Source: Owenia fusiformis
Taxonomy: Eukaryota > Annelida > Polychaeta > Sabellida > Oweniidae
DNA length: 64,000 nucleotides
Direction: 5' to 3'
Assembly: GCA_903813345.2 (NCBI GenBank)
Contig: CAIIXF020000004.1
Span: 24,551,985 to 24,615,984 of the forward strand
The notes beneath the pieces were generated by a model, which saw only the letters and a list, made by a program, of their open reading frames with translations, was not told the origin of the DNA and did not search any database. A program made the translations under genes and the position numbers. This document shows, piece by piece, positions 15,101 to 23,035 of this stretch (positions within the stretch are counted from its first letter, which is position 1; every line of letters begins with the position of its first letter).

Positions 15101-18100
15101 AAATGTTACCATAGAAACTTCACAGATATTGTCACTGTTGCATCAGTATGACTTACGATTTTCGTTCATGTGCTGACAGAAGTTTGCCATCATCATCCAT
15201 GAATCTTTCCACATTGAATTCATATGGTTCATCAAAGTACTTCTCATCATGGTGTAATGCCCATAGGTTCATCCAAACCTTGTCAAACAAATAACAAAAG
15301 TAATATTTCTATTGAATTCTACAAAACATTGACTACAGATATCTGACAGTATACCCCATCTGAAACAGACTTGAGATAACTTTAACTTAAACTTGCAGCT
15401 CTACCCATTATCCTTTTCCGAGACATGAATTTACTTTTTAAGTTTCTCTTACCATTGTTCCACGTGGTACTTTGTAACCACCCACACTGGTGTCACATAG
15501 GGTTTTATGGGGGAGAGACAACGACGTAGTTGTGCTGTAGCGAAGAATTTCCAGAACTGCAGCTTCTGAATATGGCATGTTATGCCTATCAGCGAAAGTT
15601 GGCAGTCGGCCATCACCAATGACATCATCAATTTCAGCTTGTATTTTTTTCTGCACGTCAGGTTTGTTGACCAAAATCAAGAGAAATGCTTTCAAAGTTG
15701 TGGATGTCGTCATTATTCCTATTCAAAAAATACAAACACAATACTGTAGATACACTTGATTTGATGCTACTTAATTTGGCTGATTTGCTCAATTTCAAAT
15801 ATTGGCGGCTATTTAATTTGGCGGAGTCGGGACTGAGCTCAAGTTTTATCATAGATCTGGAAATAAACATTTTAGATTCATGTGTTCTGCTTTCAGCAAG
15901 TCTTGGTATAGCACTGACATCCAAATAGGAAAATACTTACACAAGTGAAATAATTGCAAATTACAAATTCTCTAGGGATTTTCTAAAAAAGATCTTAAAT
16001 TTGGCAGGTTTTTTCAATCCACCAATCCACCAAATTAAAACAGTAGCCAAATTAAGTGTATCTACAGTATCTGGATTCCATTTCACAGAATCATGTACAG
16101 TTCATGTATTGGGTTACTTGTGATGAATGGAAATTTCAACTTACTCTTGACAAATTGCATAGGGTGACCATAACCTTTTAATGGTAGATGGATTAAAAAC
16201 AATTGATGTATCATTATTTAGAAAATGATGGTTTGAAAGTGTGACATATTTAAGTGAGGCTGACAAATACATATGAAGTATCTACTCAGAATGACGAGTG
16301 ATTTGAAAAAAAATGTTCAAAGGACGATTCTCGGTTTGGAGAACGAAGTTCATCAATCTAAATGAGCATTATCCCTGCTTCGGACAAATTTGATTTTTTT
16401 ACATAATATAGATTTGAATGTCTTCTTTTGAATAGTCATAATTTAATTTGGGTAATATTTCTAGATTTTTCGCAAAAAAATATTAGCGCAGTACACTGAT
16501 GAACTTCTTTAATTCCCCAAATCGAGACTTGTATTTTATTGAATCGGTCAAATTGAGCCTTATCCCCGCTTCAGACCAATTTGTTATTTTTACATCTTGT
16601 AGATTTAAATGTCCTCTTTTGAATATTCATAGTTTAATTTGGGTAATATTTCTATATTTTTCATTAAAAAAAATATTAGCCCAGGACACTGTTCTCAAAA
16701 CCGAGAATCGTCCTTTGGTTGGACTTGGTACTTTGGGGAGTTGCCATTTTATAGTTTACCAGCTAAAAGTAGGTCTTGCATAACTCCATAGACCTCATCT
16801 TTTGTGATGTCTCCTTGTTCATTATGTTGTTGCAGCACCTCGCTTACACTTCTACACTCTTCACTGTGCAAGCTCAACTGATAAAAATGACAAATGACAT
16901 TAATTCTACACTCTTCACTGTGCAAGCTCAACTGACAAAAAATGACAAATGACATTAATTCTACACTCTTCACTGTGCAAGCTCAACTGACAAAAAATGA
17001 CAAATGACATTAATTCTACACTCTTCACTGTCCAAGCTCAACTGACAAAAAATGATAAATGACATTAATTCCACACTCTTCACTGTGCAAGCTCAACTGA
17101 CAAAAAATGACAAATGACATTAATTCTACACTCTTCACTGTGCAAGCTCAACTGAAAAAAAATGACAAATGACTTTAAATGAATTTCCCTTGCCAAACCA
17201 TTTCTCTCATGATATGGTAGCTGTAACCATATATGTACTTTCCGTGTCTAGCAAAACATGGGGAAATGTTTTGATATGGTCGATCATTAAAAAATGTAGC
17301 GCCTATTTCCAATGTCATCGACTCTCGACTGTATATAACAATGCAAGTCAGCTGACACTCTTACCTTTCAAAAAGTATACTGGAACATGATGACAAATTG
17401 GACTTTGAACCATCTCTTTGCTCAACTATGTAATTTTCAATAACAACTGCTAAAAACTCCTCAACCTTTAAAGTTTTTAAACTTAAGTATCAGTGGCTTA
17501 TGTCATACAATGTTTGAAATATAGACTCGACTGCCAATATTCTCTTTCCAGAATCCATTAGTCTGTTCTTGTGTATACTGAGCAGTTGGGGAGGGATATC
17601 TAGTTTTCCATAAGCAAAGACATAATACATGTGTGTGCTATCATTTGCAATTTTGACCTAGAGAGCTCACAAACACTTAGTATTATATGAATGGGCCCAT
17701 AAATTAAGAAAGTAAATTATGAAACTGTTAAAAAGATGGTTGCCATTATTTGGGAGAATTTAAACATTTTTCCTCGTTTATGAATTCTTTTTCTTTATAA
17801 CTGTTCAGGTGAGACATGGCCACAATACTATTACTAGAAAAAAAGAAAAATTTGATAAGCTTAAAGTTCTCATTGTTATATTCCAATGTATAGCTAAAAT
17901 AAACAAATAATAGTGTTCTTAAACAAATAATAGTTTTCTTAAACAAATAATAGTTTTCTTAAACAAATAATAGTTTTCTTAAACAAATGATGGTTTTCTT
18001 ATTCAGCACTTTGTCTTTTTCCAACCTTACCTTGTTCTCAGCTTTTTTCATCCAAGAAGAAAACAATTTATTTCGCTTCACAACAAATTCCTTTAAAGTT

Positions 18101-20748
18101 TTGAAAGTTTCGTTTCCGAAGAATCTGAGCCAAGGAAACGTGTCGAGCTCAGCGCCTGGTCCTGATGGTGTAATACTTTTACCGATCTCTACCATGAAAT
18201 GCACTGAATGGAAGGCTTCTGAGTTCTCATCAATGCGTTCTCCAACCAGCTTAAATTGAAAAATGTAAAATGTACATTAAACTCTCAAGGCTTGCTCTAT
18301 GGATATAATGCATGAGTATGTATGTACTCATTCTTTAGATTTTTATTCTGGTCGTGGTGTTTTCTTTTGAGCTACATGCATGAGGTCAACAAATGGGTTG
18401 ATTTGGTTGTCAGACAATTTAAAATGTCATTGATTGACTTATAAGGGGAGATTCTGGCAACTTAACAATTTGACGACTAGGTTTGAATTGAATTTATTTA
18501 CATGTACAGGGTGTCAATTTGTGCTGTGATTTGATATTTAGTTTGCCTTGGTGCCTTCCTCGGTATTGGCTGTGTAGGGGGAAGGTCACAGCGCAAATTG
18601 ACACCCAGCTGTACAGTCGTTGCATTTCTGATCTAACATTAATTTCAGTGGTCATCTTAAGAGCTTCATTTGTTGAACTCAGTTGTGAGGCACTTGCCGA
18701 AGGATAAGGAAGAAAGAATTTAGCACTTTTTAGTTGAATTGAGTAAATTCTCTTGGTAGTGGTCGGCTAACTTACCAGACTAGACATGATATTTGCTATG
18801 CAGTTAACAACATCTTCTCGGGGGTCAAAGGGAGTATCACCATTACTTTTGAATCTCATAATACAGTCTTGGATTTCATCAGATGCCAATAAAGCAATTC
18901 TGTCCATGCCATCTCCAAATTGCTTTAGGCCTCGATGAGCAATTTTTCTAACTTTTTTCCAGCCTTGAGACAAATCTCGAAATCCAATGTCTTTATCACC
19001 TCCAGGAATAAGAAAGTTGAGTCTCCATGAATGCGGTCGTCCTGCAAAATCCTCTAATAATAGGGCTTCTCTTACAACATCATTTTCATTCAACACCACG
19101 ATTTCTTCATTGAATATTTGAATTTTAAAAACACCGCCATATTTCTTACTCCATTTGTGTAACTGGACATACGGAGTTTGAGGATCGAGTTCAAAGGCAT
19201 TACCAAAAATGGGCACTCCTTTTGGACCCGGAATGTCCAATCGTTTCAAAACCTTCTTTTGTATAATCCACAATAAAATGAGAGAAAATACGAAAATAAT
19301 GACTGGCAGCATTTTGGATGATTGTAAATCTTCGTTTTGGCCTTTCATACAAACTCTTATCTTTGTTGTTACATAGTTTACATAATTTTCAGTTATAAAT
19401 TAACCCAAGAACATCATATATATATAGGTTATTTACTGGGAGGGATTGAATATGGATTTTATTCCGAGGGACAATATGATATTGACCGAAGGGTAATATG
19501 ATATTGACCGAGGGAGCGCAGCGACCGAGTGTCAATATCATATAGCCCAAGGTCAATATCATATTTTCCGAGGAATAAAACCCATATTCAATCCCGACCA
19601 GAAATAACCTATTTATTCCATAATACACCCCTCTAAAATGCTACATTTGGAAAATGCAGATAACTAGGAAAAAATAACCGGGAAACCGAAAATAGGTTAA
19701 TATGCTCCAATACGATTTTTCCCGGGGACAATACGATTTTTTCATGTAATACGCTCCAATACGATTTTTTCCCGGGGACAATACGATTTTTTCATGTAAT
19801 ACGATTCAATACGATTTTTATTCCTTCATATTTCCCTGGGAAAACAGTAGTATTATGGAATAATATGTTTTATAAGCACCCTTCAGTTAAATTACACATG
19901 TTCAAACTTCAAATTACATGACAGATATTAAGTCCTCCAAGACGATGAATTTGACAAACAGATTCGCTCAATATTTTGGTTTGCCACTGAAATAACATTT
20001 TTAGAATGTGTTTTAATAATTTTTTATAATACTGTACTGGTCCCGAAAATGGCTAAGGTGATAGAATGATAATATCAAACCCCTTGGCCCTGCATGTAAG
20101 GCGTTGCCTAATCAATTTCCAAGATACAGTTTTCATAAATTCATGATGTATTTTATTGCTCATTTTGATGTAGCATTGCATCAAATGCTTCCATAAAATA
20201 AACTGTATTCTAAGTTATCACAGGTATCAACATGTCATACAGGTAATATTCCACAAGTTTGTCAAAAAATATCATCACAAGTTGCGTGGGTCAGAACCTA
20301 TTTGTTACCAGTATATTGAAGTTGTGGCGTCAGAGCAATACCCATAATGTCCACCAAATTAAATAACCACCAATACGTCAGAAATGGCAGGCCCATAGCT
20401 ATGTAGGGGGTCAGGGGTGTGAGACCTCCCCCTGGCCAAAAATTATTTTTAAATCATGCAGATACAACATTCTGAACAAAATGGTCAAATGTGAACCCCT
20501 GGAATTTTAAAAAAGTGAAGCCCCTTGGTAAAAGTTGACTAAGGGCATGCTCCTATACCTCCCGCCCTCCCTACCAGATGAAGAAATATTTTAACTGTCA
20601 ACACCTGTAAACACCCCTAAAGAAATGCACTATTTGTTTTCAGGAAATGGATGCAGATGAAAGGAGGAGGATGGAAGAAGAGAACAGAAGACTCCAGTCT
20701 ATGCCAACATGGAAACGAAATCTTGTTTTGAAAAAGCGAGATGGCTAG
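1..20748 (+). CDS. Espin/forked-like actin-binding protein, 3' part of gene
   Basis: The gene enters from the left edge. Exons read from the sequence are 1-111, 5312-5413, 7055-7234, 7841-7891, 11237-11340, 11977-12081 and 20644-20748 (TAG at 20746-20748); all have AG/GT borders and the reading frame stays open through every join. The product has a proline run, a WH2-like segment (LLAGISNMKLKKT), a second WH2-like segment (ALIAQIQGGIKLRK), a Ser/Thr-rich and proline linker, then three W-K-type motifs: PVWRKALLERK, PAWKKNLIETK and PTWKRNLVLKK. WH2 segments bind monomeric actin. I infer a role in parallel actin bundles because proline runs, WH2 and C-terminal basic W motifs together recall espin and fly forked. 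The ankyrin repeats expected in espin would lie upstream, outside the window. The last intron (12082-20643) contains an antisense P450 gene. Another WH2 protein remains possible. Confidence 0.62.
237..506. mobile_element. MITE with TA target sites (Tc1/mariner/pogo type)
   Basis: A 270 bp element flanked by TA at 235-236 and 507-508. Its ends are imperfect inverted repeats of about 30 bp: CAGTAAAACCCGTCT at the left and the complement of CAGTGAAATCTGTAT at the right, both continuing to CGAACACCTCT. Internally it has degenerate repeats of GTGTTCACATT and no coding potential. Confidence 0.7.
508..1640. other. Intronic AT-rich sequence, nothing recognised
   Basis: Part of the first visible espin-like intron. 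Both strands are closed by stops, and no repeat, hairpin or RNA gene stood out. Confidence 0.5.
1650..3060. repeat. Dispersed intronic repeat family, about 120 bp, three copies here
   Basis: Copies near 1650-1785, 1786-1900 and 2900-3050 share the core CAGCAAGGAATAAA, then AACAGGCATG, then TTGTATAGAAATGCAAGAAA. A fourth, more diverged copy lies at about 9775-9930. They are direct repeats within introns of the espin-like gene and are noncoding. Confidence 0.6.
2475..2828. mobile_element. TIR element with TTAA target sites
   Basis: A 354 bp element flanked by TTAA at 2471-2474 and 2829-2832. The ends are a perfect inverted repeat, GGATGTTCCCTGG and CCAGGGAACATCC. TTAA duplication is typical of piggyBac and Kolobok elements; the termini do not begin CCC, so Kolobok-like is the better guess. 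No ORF. Confidence 0.65.
3117..3666. repeat. 55 bp satellite, exactly 10 copies
   Basis: The unit begins GAGGCAAACATGAAGACAAT and ends GCAATATTTTGGT. Ten head-to-tail copies span 550 bp. By eye nine are identical and the first differs by one base (CGTG for CATG), so the array is very young or homogenised. Confidence 0.92.
4017..4275. repeat. 27 bp minisatellite, about 10 copies
   Basis: The unit CCAGAGTTCCATAGTCACAC plus 7 bp repeats with small changes. Because 27 is a multiple of three and the unit has no stop in several frames, open frames arise on both strands (for example repeated HTNYPEFHS). That is a by-product of periodicity and I do not call a gene. Confidence 0.88.
5312..5413 (+). 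CDS. Espin-like exon with second WH2-like segment
   Basis: This 102 nt exon sits between a TTTCAG acceptor and a GTTTGT donor, with phase 1 at both ends, so it can be included or skipped without a frameshift. It encodes DRPGKAPDSNPHGALIAQIQ followed by GGIKLRKSPGHKSA; ALIAQIQGGIKLRK fits the WH2 pattern. The last bases of the exon and the start of the intron are imperfectly repeated at about 5590-5680. Confidence 0.65.
5500..5990. repeat. GAGGCAAA 18-mers, exon-end copy and GGTGCATTTCATGTTTGGG repeats
   Basis: Positions 5510-5600 hold about five copies of an 18 bp unit (AGGTGAGGCAAATTCAAAT). Positions 5600-5680 hold a diverged copy of the preceding exon's 3' end and donor. Positions 5740-5980 hold degenerate copies of AGAGGTGCATTTCATGTTTG. 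No gene; the downstream stretch to 7000 is intronic and unremarkable. Confidence 0.7.
7055..7234 (+). CDS. Espin-like linker exon, Ser/Thr- and Pro-rich
   Basis: A 180 nt exon between a TTTCAG acceptor and a GTATGC donor, phase 1 at both ends. The product starts DGSETSSVTSEESPLSSAGG, is acidic and serine-rich, and contains a run of six prolines followed by IDRIPKQTQGDLMEDYLETQ. No folded domain is evident; it reads as a flexible linker, and the proline run could bind SH3 or profilin. Confidence 0.6.
7841..7891 (+). CDS. Espin-like small exon
   Basis: A 51 nt exon (ASTMENNAHNASMNGDL) between a TATTTTCAG acceptor and a GTAAGAAA donor, phase 1 at both ends. It is Asn-rich and has no motif. Frame compatibility with both neighbours and good splice borders are the only support. 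Confidence 0.5.
8020..8400. repeat. Degenerate GAGGTATAAAGGGG-type tandem repeats
   Basis: Irregular repeats of GATGAGGTATAAAGGGGAGG with spacing of roughly 35-50 bp fill this intronic stretch directly before the mariner element. Noncoding. Confidence 0.5.
8402..9337 (+). mobile_element. Decayed Tc1/mariner transposon
   Basis: A 936 bp element with 27 bp perfect terminal inverted repeats (beginning CACTGTTGCTCATAAATA) flanked by TA at 8400-8401 and 9338-9339. Inside, on the + strand from about 8551, is the C-terminal half of a Tc1-type DDE transposase: QHDEAHAHD corresponds to the family's second catalytic aspartate block, and AEHIWDE, after a stop and frame change, to the third catalytic block. 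The N-terminal DNA-binding domain is absent and stops interrupt the rest, so it is inactive. It sits in an intron of the espin-like gene. Confidence 0.88.
8551..9018 (+). pseudogene. Broken Tc1-family transposase fragment
   Basis: The open part (8551-8793) includes a stretch matching the Tc1 transposase catalytic core (SAERYSDLLDLHLVPHANRV, then QHDEAHAHD). A stop at 8791-8793 ends it. Further matches (PAEHIWDETDSAIRDTDN, then a stop near 8914, then LIDSRPRRMDALIAALGKQT) continue to about 9018. At least two stops and loss of the N-terminus make it non-functional. Confidence 0.8.
9340..10590. other. Intronic sequence, little recognised
   Basis: AT-rich intron containing the fourth copy of the CAGCAAGGAATAAA repeat family at about 9775-9930 and a short duplicated ACAAATATTTGTAATTTTT at 10429-10460. 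No gene is supported; the open frame at 10141-10347 has no family resemblance. Confidence 0.45.
10599..10746 (+). CDS. Possible alternative first exon of the espin-like gene
   Basis: An open stretch starts at ATG 10599 and runs for 49 codons plus one base to a GTAGGA donor at 10747. The product is acidic (MEFENKMAGDEMFEEVSEDE and onward, ending EDGSFTF). It ends in phase 1, exactly what the next exon (11237) needs. It cannot be an internal exon: the exon ending at 7891 is in phase 1, and reading this stretch in the matching frame from the nearest acceptor meets a stop. This fits an alternative promoter giving a short isoform with all three W-K motifs and no WH2. Family: espins and forked are known to have short isoforms. 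No promoter motif was identified. Confidence 0.35.
11237..12081 (+). CDS. Espin-like exon pair with W-K motifs 1 and 2
   Basis: Two exons, 11237-11340 and 11977-12081, join in phase 0. The first encodes DVTQVPGYQPIPDGAPVWRK and ends EAIEAFR. The second is highly charged and starts KEIEEEQSEKAKWKNIPAWK. Each carries a PxWKxxL-type motif followed by a charged, probably helical stretch. Donors are GTAAGTAC and GTAAGAAA. The intron between them holds an AT-rich minisatellite and a copy of the 3' end of the first exon. Confidence 0.65.
11640..11970. repeat. AT-rich minisatellite containing a 90 bp exon/intron copy
   Basis: Repeats of TTAACATGTACAATATG and TATATCATTAATGTGTAC are interrupted at 11718-11807 by a 90 bp copy of 11309-11398. 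That copy holds the last 32 bases of the W-K motif 1 exon plus the start of its intron. The only difference is GT to GC at the splice donor (C at 11751). Confidence 0.9.
12082..12873. other. Start of the large espin-like intron, no recognised feature
   Basis: Noncoding, with simple repeats of GCATCACAAAA near 12700. It ends where the first duplication unit begins. Confidence 0.4.
13150..13640. other. Noncoding flank downstream of P450 copy 1
   Basis: Contains an open frame (13155-13424, +) whose second half is conserved in unit 2 (27388-27600) simply because the block is duplicated; no protein family is recognised. Positions 13440-13640 resemble 26020-26400 (shared GTGTTGCTTTCCAAAATTTG and GGACACACCTTGCCTAGC), so a diverged repeat lies there. 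Confidence 0.4.
13726..19312 (-). CDS. Cytochrome P450, CYP2 clan (CYP17/CYP1-like), copy 1
   Basis: Six exons on the - strand: 19312-18776, 18249-18031, 16877-16760, 15718-15453, 15278-15157 and 13936-13726, with GT/AG borders and consistent phases, giving 490 codons with the stop; about 490 residues is usual for microsomal P450s. Order: N-terminal membrane anchor, hinge PGPKGVPIFGN, I-helix AGIMTTST, K-helix EILR (the ExxR motif), FNVERF in the PERF position, and the haem loop FGIGKRECLG with the cysteine ligand. P450s of this clan oxidise steroids, fatty acids or xenobiotics at the endoplasmic reticulum; the substrate is unknown. An in-frame ATG lies 12 codons upstream, but the paralogue has a stop there, so I start at MLPV. 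The I-helix acid is replaced by Met. It lies inside an espin-like intron, antisense. Confidence 0.92.
14043..14632. repeat. 59 bp satellite, 10 copies, in P450 copy 1 intron 5
   Basis: The unit begins GAGAAAGCAAAGGGCATAAA and ends TTTGTATGATTA, repeated ten times with almost no variation. Unit 2 has a single diverged copy (about 27989-28049), so the array expanded after the duplication. Confidence 0.92.
14640..15140. other. Copy-1-specific intronic insertion, about 490 bp
   Basis: Absent from the matching intron of P450 copy 2, where GATCAGAGGTCATTAGG runs directly into the sequence before exon 5. It contains a hairpin-like region (14745-14830) with GCGATATAGTGAAATA and GTCGATATAGTAAAATA around CCGAGGGCCGAAGG. 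No coding capacity. Confidence 0.5.
15744..16067. mobile_element. MITE with TA target sites, unit 1 copy
   Basis: A 324 bp element flanked by TA, with inverted termini CTGTAGATACACTTGATTT and the complement of AATTAAGTGTATCTACAG. Also rich in internal AATTTGGCGG motifs. It lies in P450 intron 3 next to exon 4. The same insertion occurs in unit 2, so it predates the duplication. Confidence 0.75.
16319..16717. mobile_element. TIR element AAAGGACGATTCTCGGTTT, copy A
   Basis: A roughly 400 bp element with near-perfect inverted termini (AAAGGACGATTCTCGGTTT at the left and its complement at the right) and two internal half-repeats (GTTCATCAATCTAAATGAGC and related). It sits in P450 copy 1 intron 3. 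The matching site in copy 2 (about 29427-29440) is empty, so it inserted after duplication. Confidence 0.85.
16851..17178. repeat. 55 bp satellite repeating the P450 exon 3 splice acceptor
   Basis: Six copies of a unit containing TCTACACTCTTCACTGTGCA and AGCTCAACTGACAAAAAATG. On the - strand each unit carries the polypyrimidine tract, the CAG acceptor and the first 27 or so bases of P450 exon 3 (LSLHSEECR). Unit 2 has one copy only (about 29571-29625). Confidence 0.92.
17901..18000. repeat. 20 bp minisatellite, 5 copies
   Basis: Five copies of AAACAAATAATAGTTTTCTT, exact apart from one or two changes in the first and last. It lies in P450 copy 1 intron 2, about 30 bp from the exon 2 donor. 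Absent from unit 2. Confidence 0.9.
18440..18755. other. Copy-1-specific hairpin insertion in P450 intron 1
   Basis: Arms GGGTGTCAATTTGTGCTGTG (18509) and CACAGCGCAAATTGACACCC (18587) pair with one mismatch around a roughly 55 nt loop containing CTTCCTCGG and GGGGGAAGG. Unit 2 lacks this segment: its intron goes almost directly from TTGATTGACTTAT to the donor. Confidence 0.6.
19424..19613. mobile_element. Fold-back element upstream of P450 copy 1
   Basis: Arms beginning ATAGGTTATTTACTGGGA and ending CCAGAAATAACCTAT pair over about 70 nt (both contain GGGATTGAATATGG on matching strands). The loop holds CCGAGGGAGCGCAGCGACCG. Absent from the paralogous site in unit 2 (about 31031-31040). It starts 112 bp upstream of the P450 start codon. 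Confidence 0.75.
19614..19862. mobile_element. Small TIR element adjoining the fold-back element
   Basis: Ends are TATTCCATAATAC and GTATTATGGAATA, a perfect 13 bp inverted repeat. Inside are two copies of a roughly 50 bp unit (CCAATACGATTTTTTCCCGG and onward). Also absent from unit 2, so both elements sit in a copy-1-only insertion upstream of the P450. Confidence 0.7.
20644..20748 (+). CDS. Espin-like terminal exon, copy 1
   Basis: After a TTTCAG acceptor, 34 codons and TAG encode an Arg/Glu-rich helix (EMDADERRRMEEENRRLQ) and then SMPTWKRNLVLKKRDG, the third W-K motif. It is in phase 0 with the exon ending at 12081. The same exon with an identical protein recurs at 31549-31653. Possible poly(A) signals follow at about 21001 (AATAAA) and about 22945. 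Confidence 0.68.
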   Translation, partial: EMDADERRRMEEENRRLQSMPTWKRNLVLKKRDG

Positions 20749-23030
20749 ATATACCCATGACATTTAAACAATTAATATCAATCAAAATGTTTTGACTGCA
20801 TTTTGAACTCATAATAATGCGACACTGGAAAATTAAGGATTGTTCAGAATATTTTAATATGAAATGGATTGGACGATAGTGTGCTGCCACCTATTTGTCA
20901 ACTGTGCTGCCATCTGTGGGTAGAAACTGAATTATGGACAGTTGTCATGGTAACTTTGTATACATAGTGATAAAATCAGCTGGTGAAGATCAATATACGG
21001 AAATAAATTTTTATTTAGATTTATTTATTTAGGACAAATATATTAATTCTTTAATCCAGGGTGAAATTATGAAACATTCCTCAATTTTGAAATCCCAAAT
21101 CGATTTCGTTACTGTGACTTCATCATTGCCTTGGTAACTATGCATACAATATATATAGGGATTTTATGTTTAGCCTATTACAAAGGTACAGACTAGATTC
21201 TGATAAAATGTACAAGTCCAAATATTGAATGACAGGGCCAACCTTAAAATGTACAAAATTGTATTACAGATCCAACCTTAAAATGTACAAAATTGTATGA
21301 CAGGTCCAACCTTAAAATGAACAAAATTGTATAACAGATCCAACCTTAAAGCTGTTTATATTTCTAACCATGACATAACTCTAATGGAGGTGAAATCTGT
21401 TGATATCAAAGCAGTGTCTCTACTAATGTCTATCTAAATTTTATATGATAAGGGGAGATATAGAAATTGGTGAAAATGAATGTTATATAGATTTCCATAT
21501 GCTATTATACATTTATCCAACATTTATTCACTCTTACGTCGAGATATGATATTTTCCTCACTCTTGAGCTTTCACAATAAGAGTAAATAAATGGAAAGAT
21601 ATTGTGCTTACAAAATCGCAATTCGAGATATCTTATGTTAAATGATAACGTGTTATCTTATAAAACAGTGGTTAACAGTTTGCATGTATATCAGTACATG
21701 TGTCTATTTACATTTAAAATTGTAAATAATTAGAAATGTAAGTAATGATTATTATGCAGTCTGTTGACACTAATTTTGCATATTCATTTTTTTTTAATGT
21801 GATGTCATTTGAAATCTAGGATGAATTGTATGAGATGTTAAGGCAGTATCCAAATATAAATAGGTGAGGCAAACTTAAATAGGTGAGGCAAATTGAAATT
21901 TAAGCCAAAGTGAACATTACTATATTGTGACTTCATCAATGTTCATAGGTGAGGCAAACTTAAATAGGTGAGACAAATTCAGATACGTGAGGCAAAGAGG
22001 ATATTTTAATTGCATGGGACATAATATTTACAATTTTAGTTGAAAAATATAAAGATATTTTCTCCGACAGTTTTGGCAAGGAACTGGCTCATAGCTAGCT
22101 ACACCAATTAGATGTTGTTTTTAGTCTTAAAGTATTCATTTTGTACTCATGTACTTTAATTTTAATTTACAACGGCCATCAAAACTGTCTAAATTGAGAT
22201 ACTTTGATGAATTTATAAGCATCAGTTAAAGAGAAACTCTGGCCAAAAGGTGTCCACATTTTGAAGAATACCGTTTATTGAGGTGTTTACATAGGTTTAC
22301 TCTATTTACACTATTATCTGTAACAATGTACAGTATTTATCATTTCATCATTCAGTTTTTACATCAGATTCTGATTATAAGGTTTTATCTACTTGGTTGA
22401 AAGAAAGATGGCAGCGAAGTGGTCTATATGAATCATACTGCCATCTTTCTATCAATACAGAATCTATATTTTTAAATCTAAAGATTTTAGTGTTAGCGCC
22501 AAATGTTTTTGTATGTATGTTGTTCCCTGTTTTGGCTCAGGCCTTGCATCAAGAGAAAAATTTTGATTTTATCAAATTAAATGCCACGTGTGCTAGCACG
22601 AATTGTGCACTCATTTTTTCAATTTGTGCTGATTTGGCATGAAAAAAGATGATCACTAATTCTGTATAGTTATTTTGGCAATGTATACTAAAGGTTATGG
22701 GCCTATAAAATAAGAGTCTCAAATTGTAAGTCATCATTTCAATGATAAAACCAGCATCACAAACTTACCAAATGAATTAATGCACTATTTTTATTTGGCC
22801 TAGAGATTTTGCTGTTAAAATATTGAACCAACCAAGAATTGTGTTAAGTTTAGCTGCAAACATGAAAAATTATGTTAGCAGTATATAAATGTTTATTAAT
22901 TTATGTACTATGTATAGGTACAGTGAATAGTAATACATAATAATAAAACATTAACAAAACGTGCATTGTCATGTTTTATATTATAAGCATATTCATTAAA
23001 ATATTTCCCAACATTCTAAACGTGTATCTC
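20749..23030 (+). other. Conserved noncoding tail after terminal exon, unit 1 (probable 3' UTR and beyond)
   Basis: Strongly conserved among the units but without a credible gene. It includes 33-34 bp repeats (21237-21350), GAGGCAAA repeats (21855-22000) and a 13 bp stem hairpin (AGAAAGATGGCAG and CTGCCATCTTTCT, about 22402-22450). An 81-codon open frame at 22397-22642 has a close match in unit 2 but is frameshifted in unit 3. AATAAA sites occur near 21001 and 22945. Confidence 0.45.
21237..21350. repeat. 33-34 bp repeats, about 3 copies (unit 1)
   Basis: The unit contains CCAACCTTAAAATGTACAAA and ATTGTATGACAGGT. Unit 2 has about six copies (32127-32310) and unit 3 one (about 57268-57300), so copy number changes fast. 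Confidence 0.8.
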
Positions 23031-23035
23031 AACTT

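Noticed and set aside
19313-19348. Upstream start codon adding 12 residues to P450 copy 1
   Set aside because: The paralogue has an in-frame stop after three codons there, and the membrane anchor begins at the next ATG.
22397-22642. 81-codon frame conserved at 33609-33854
   Set aside because: Conservation is explained by the segmental duplication, and the third unit has a 1 bp deletion that breaks it.
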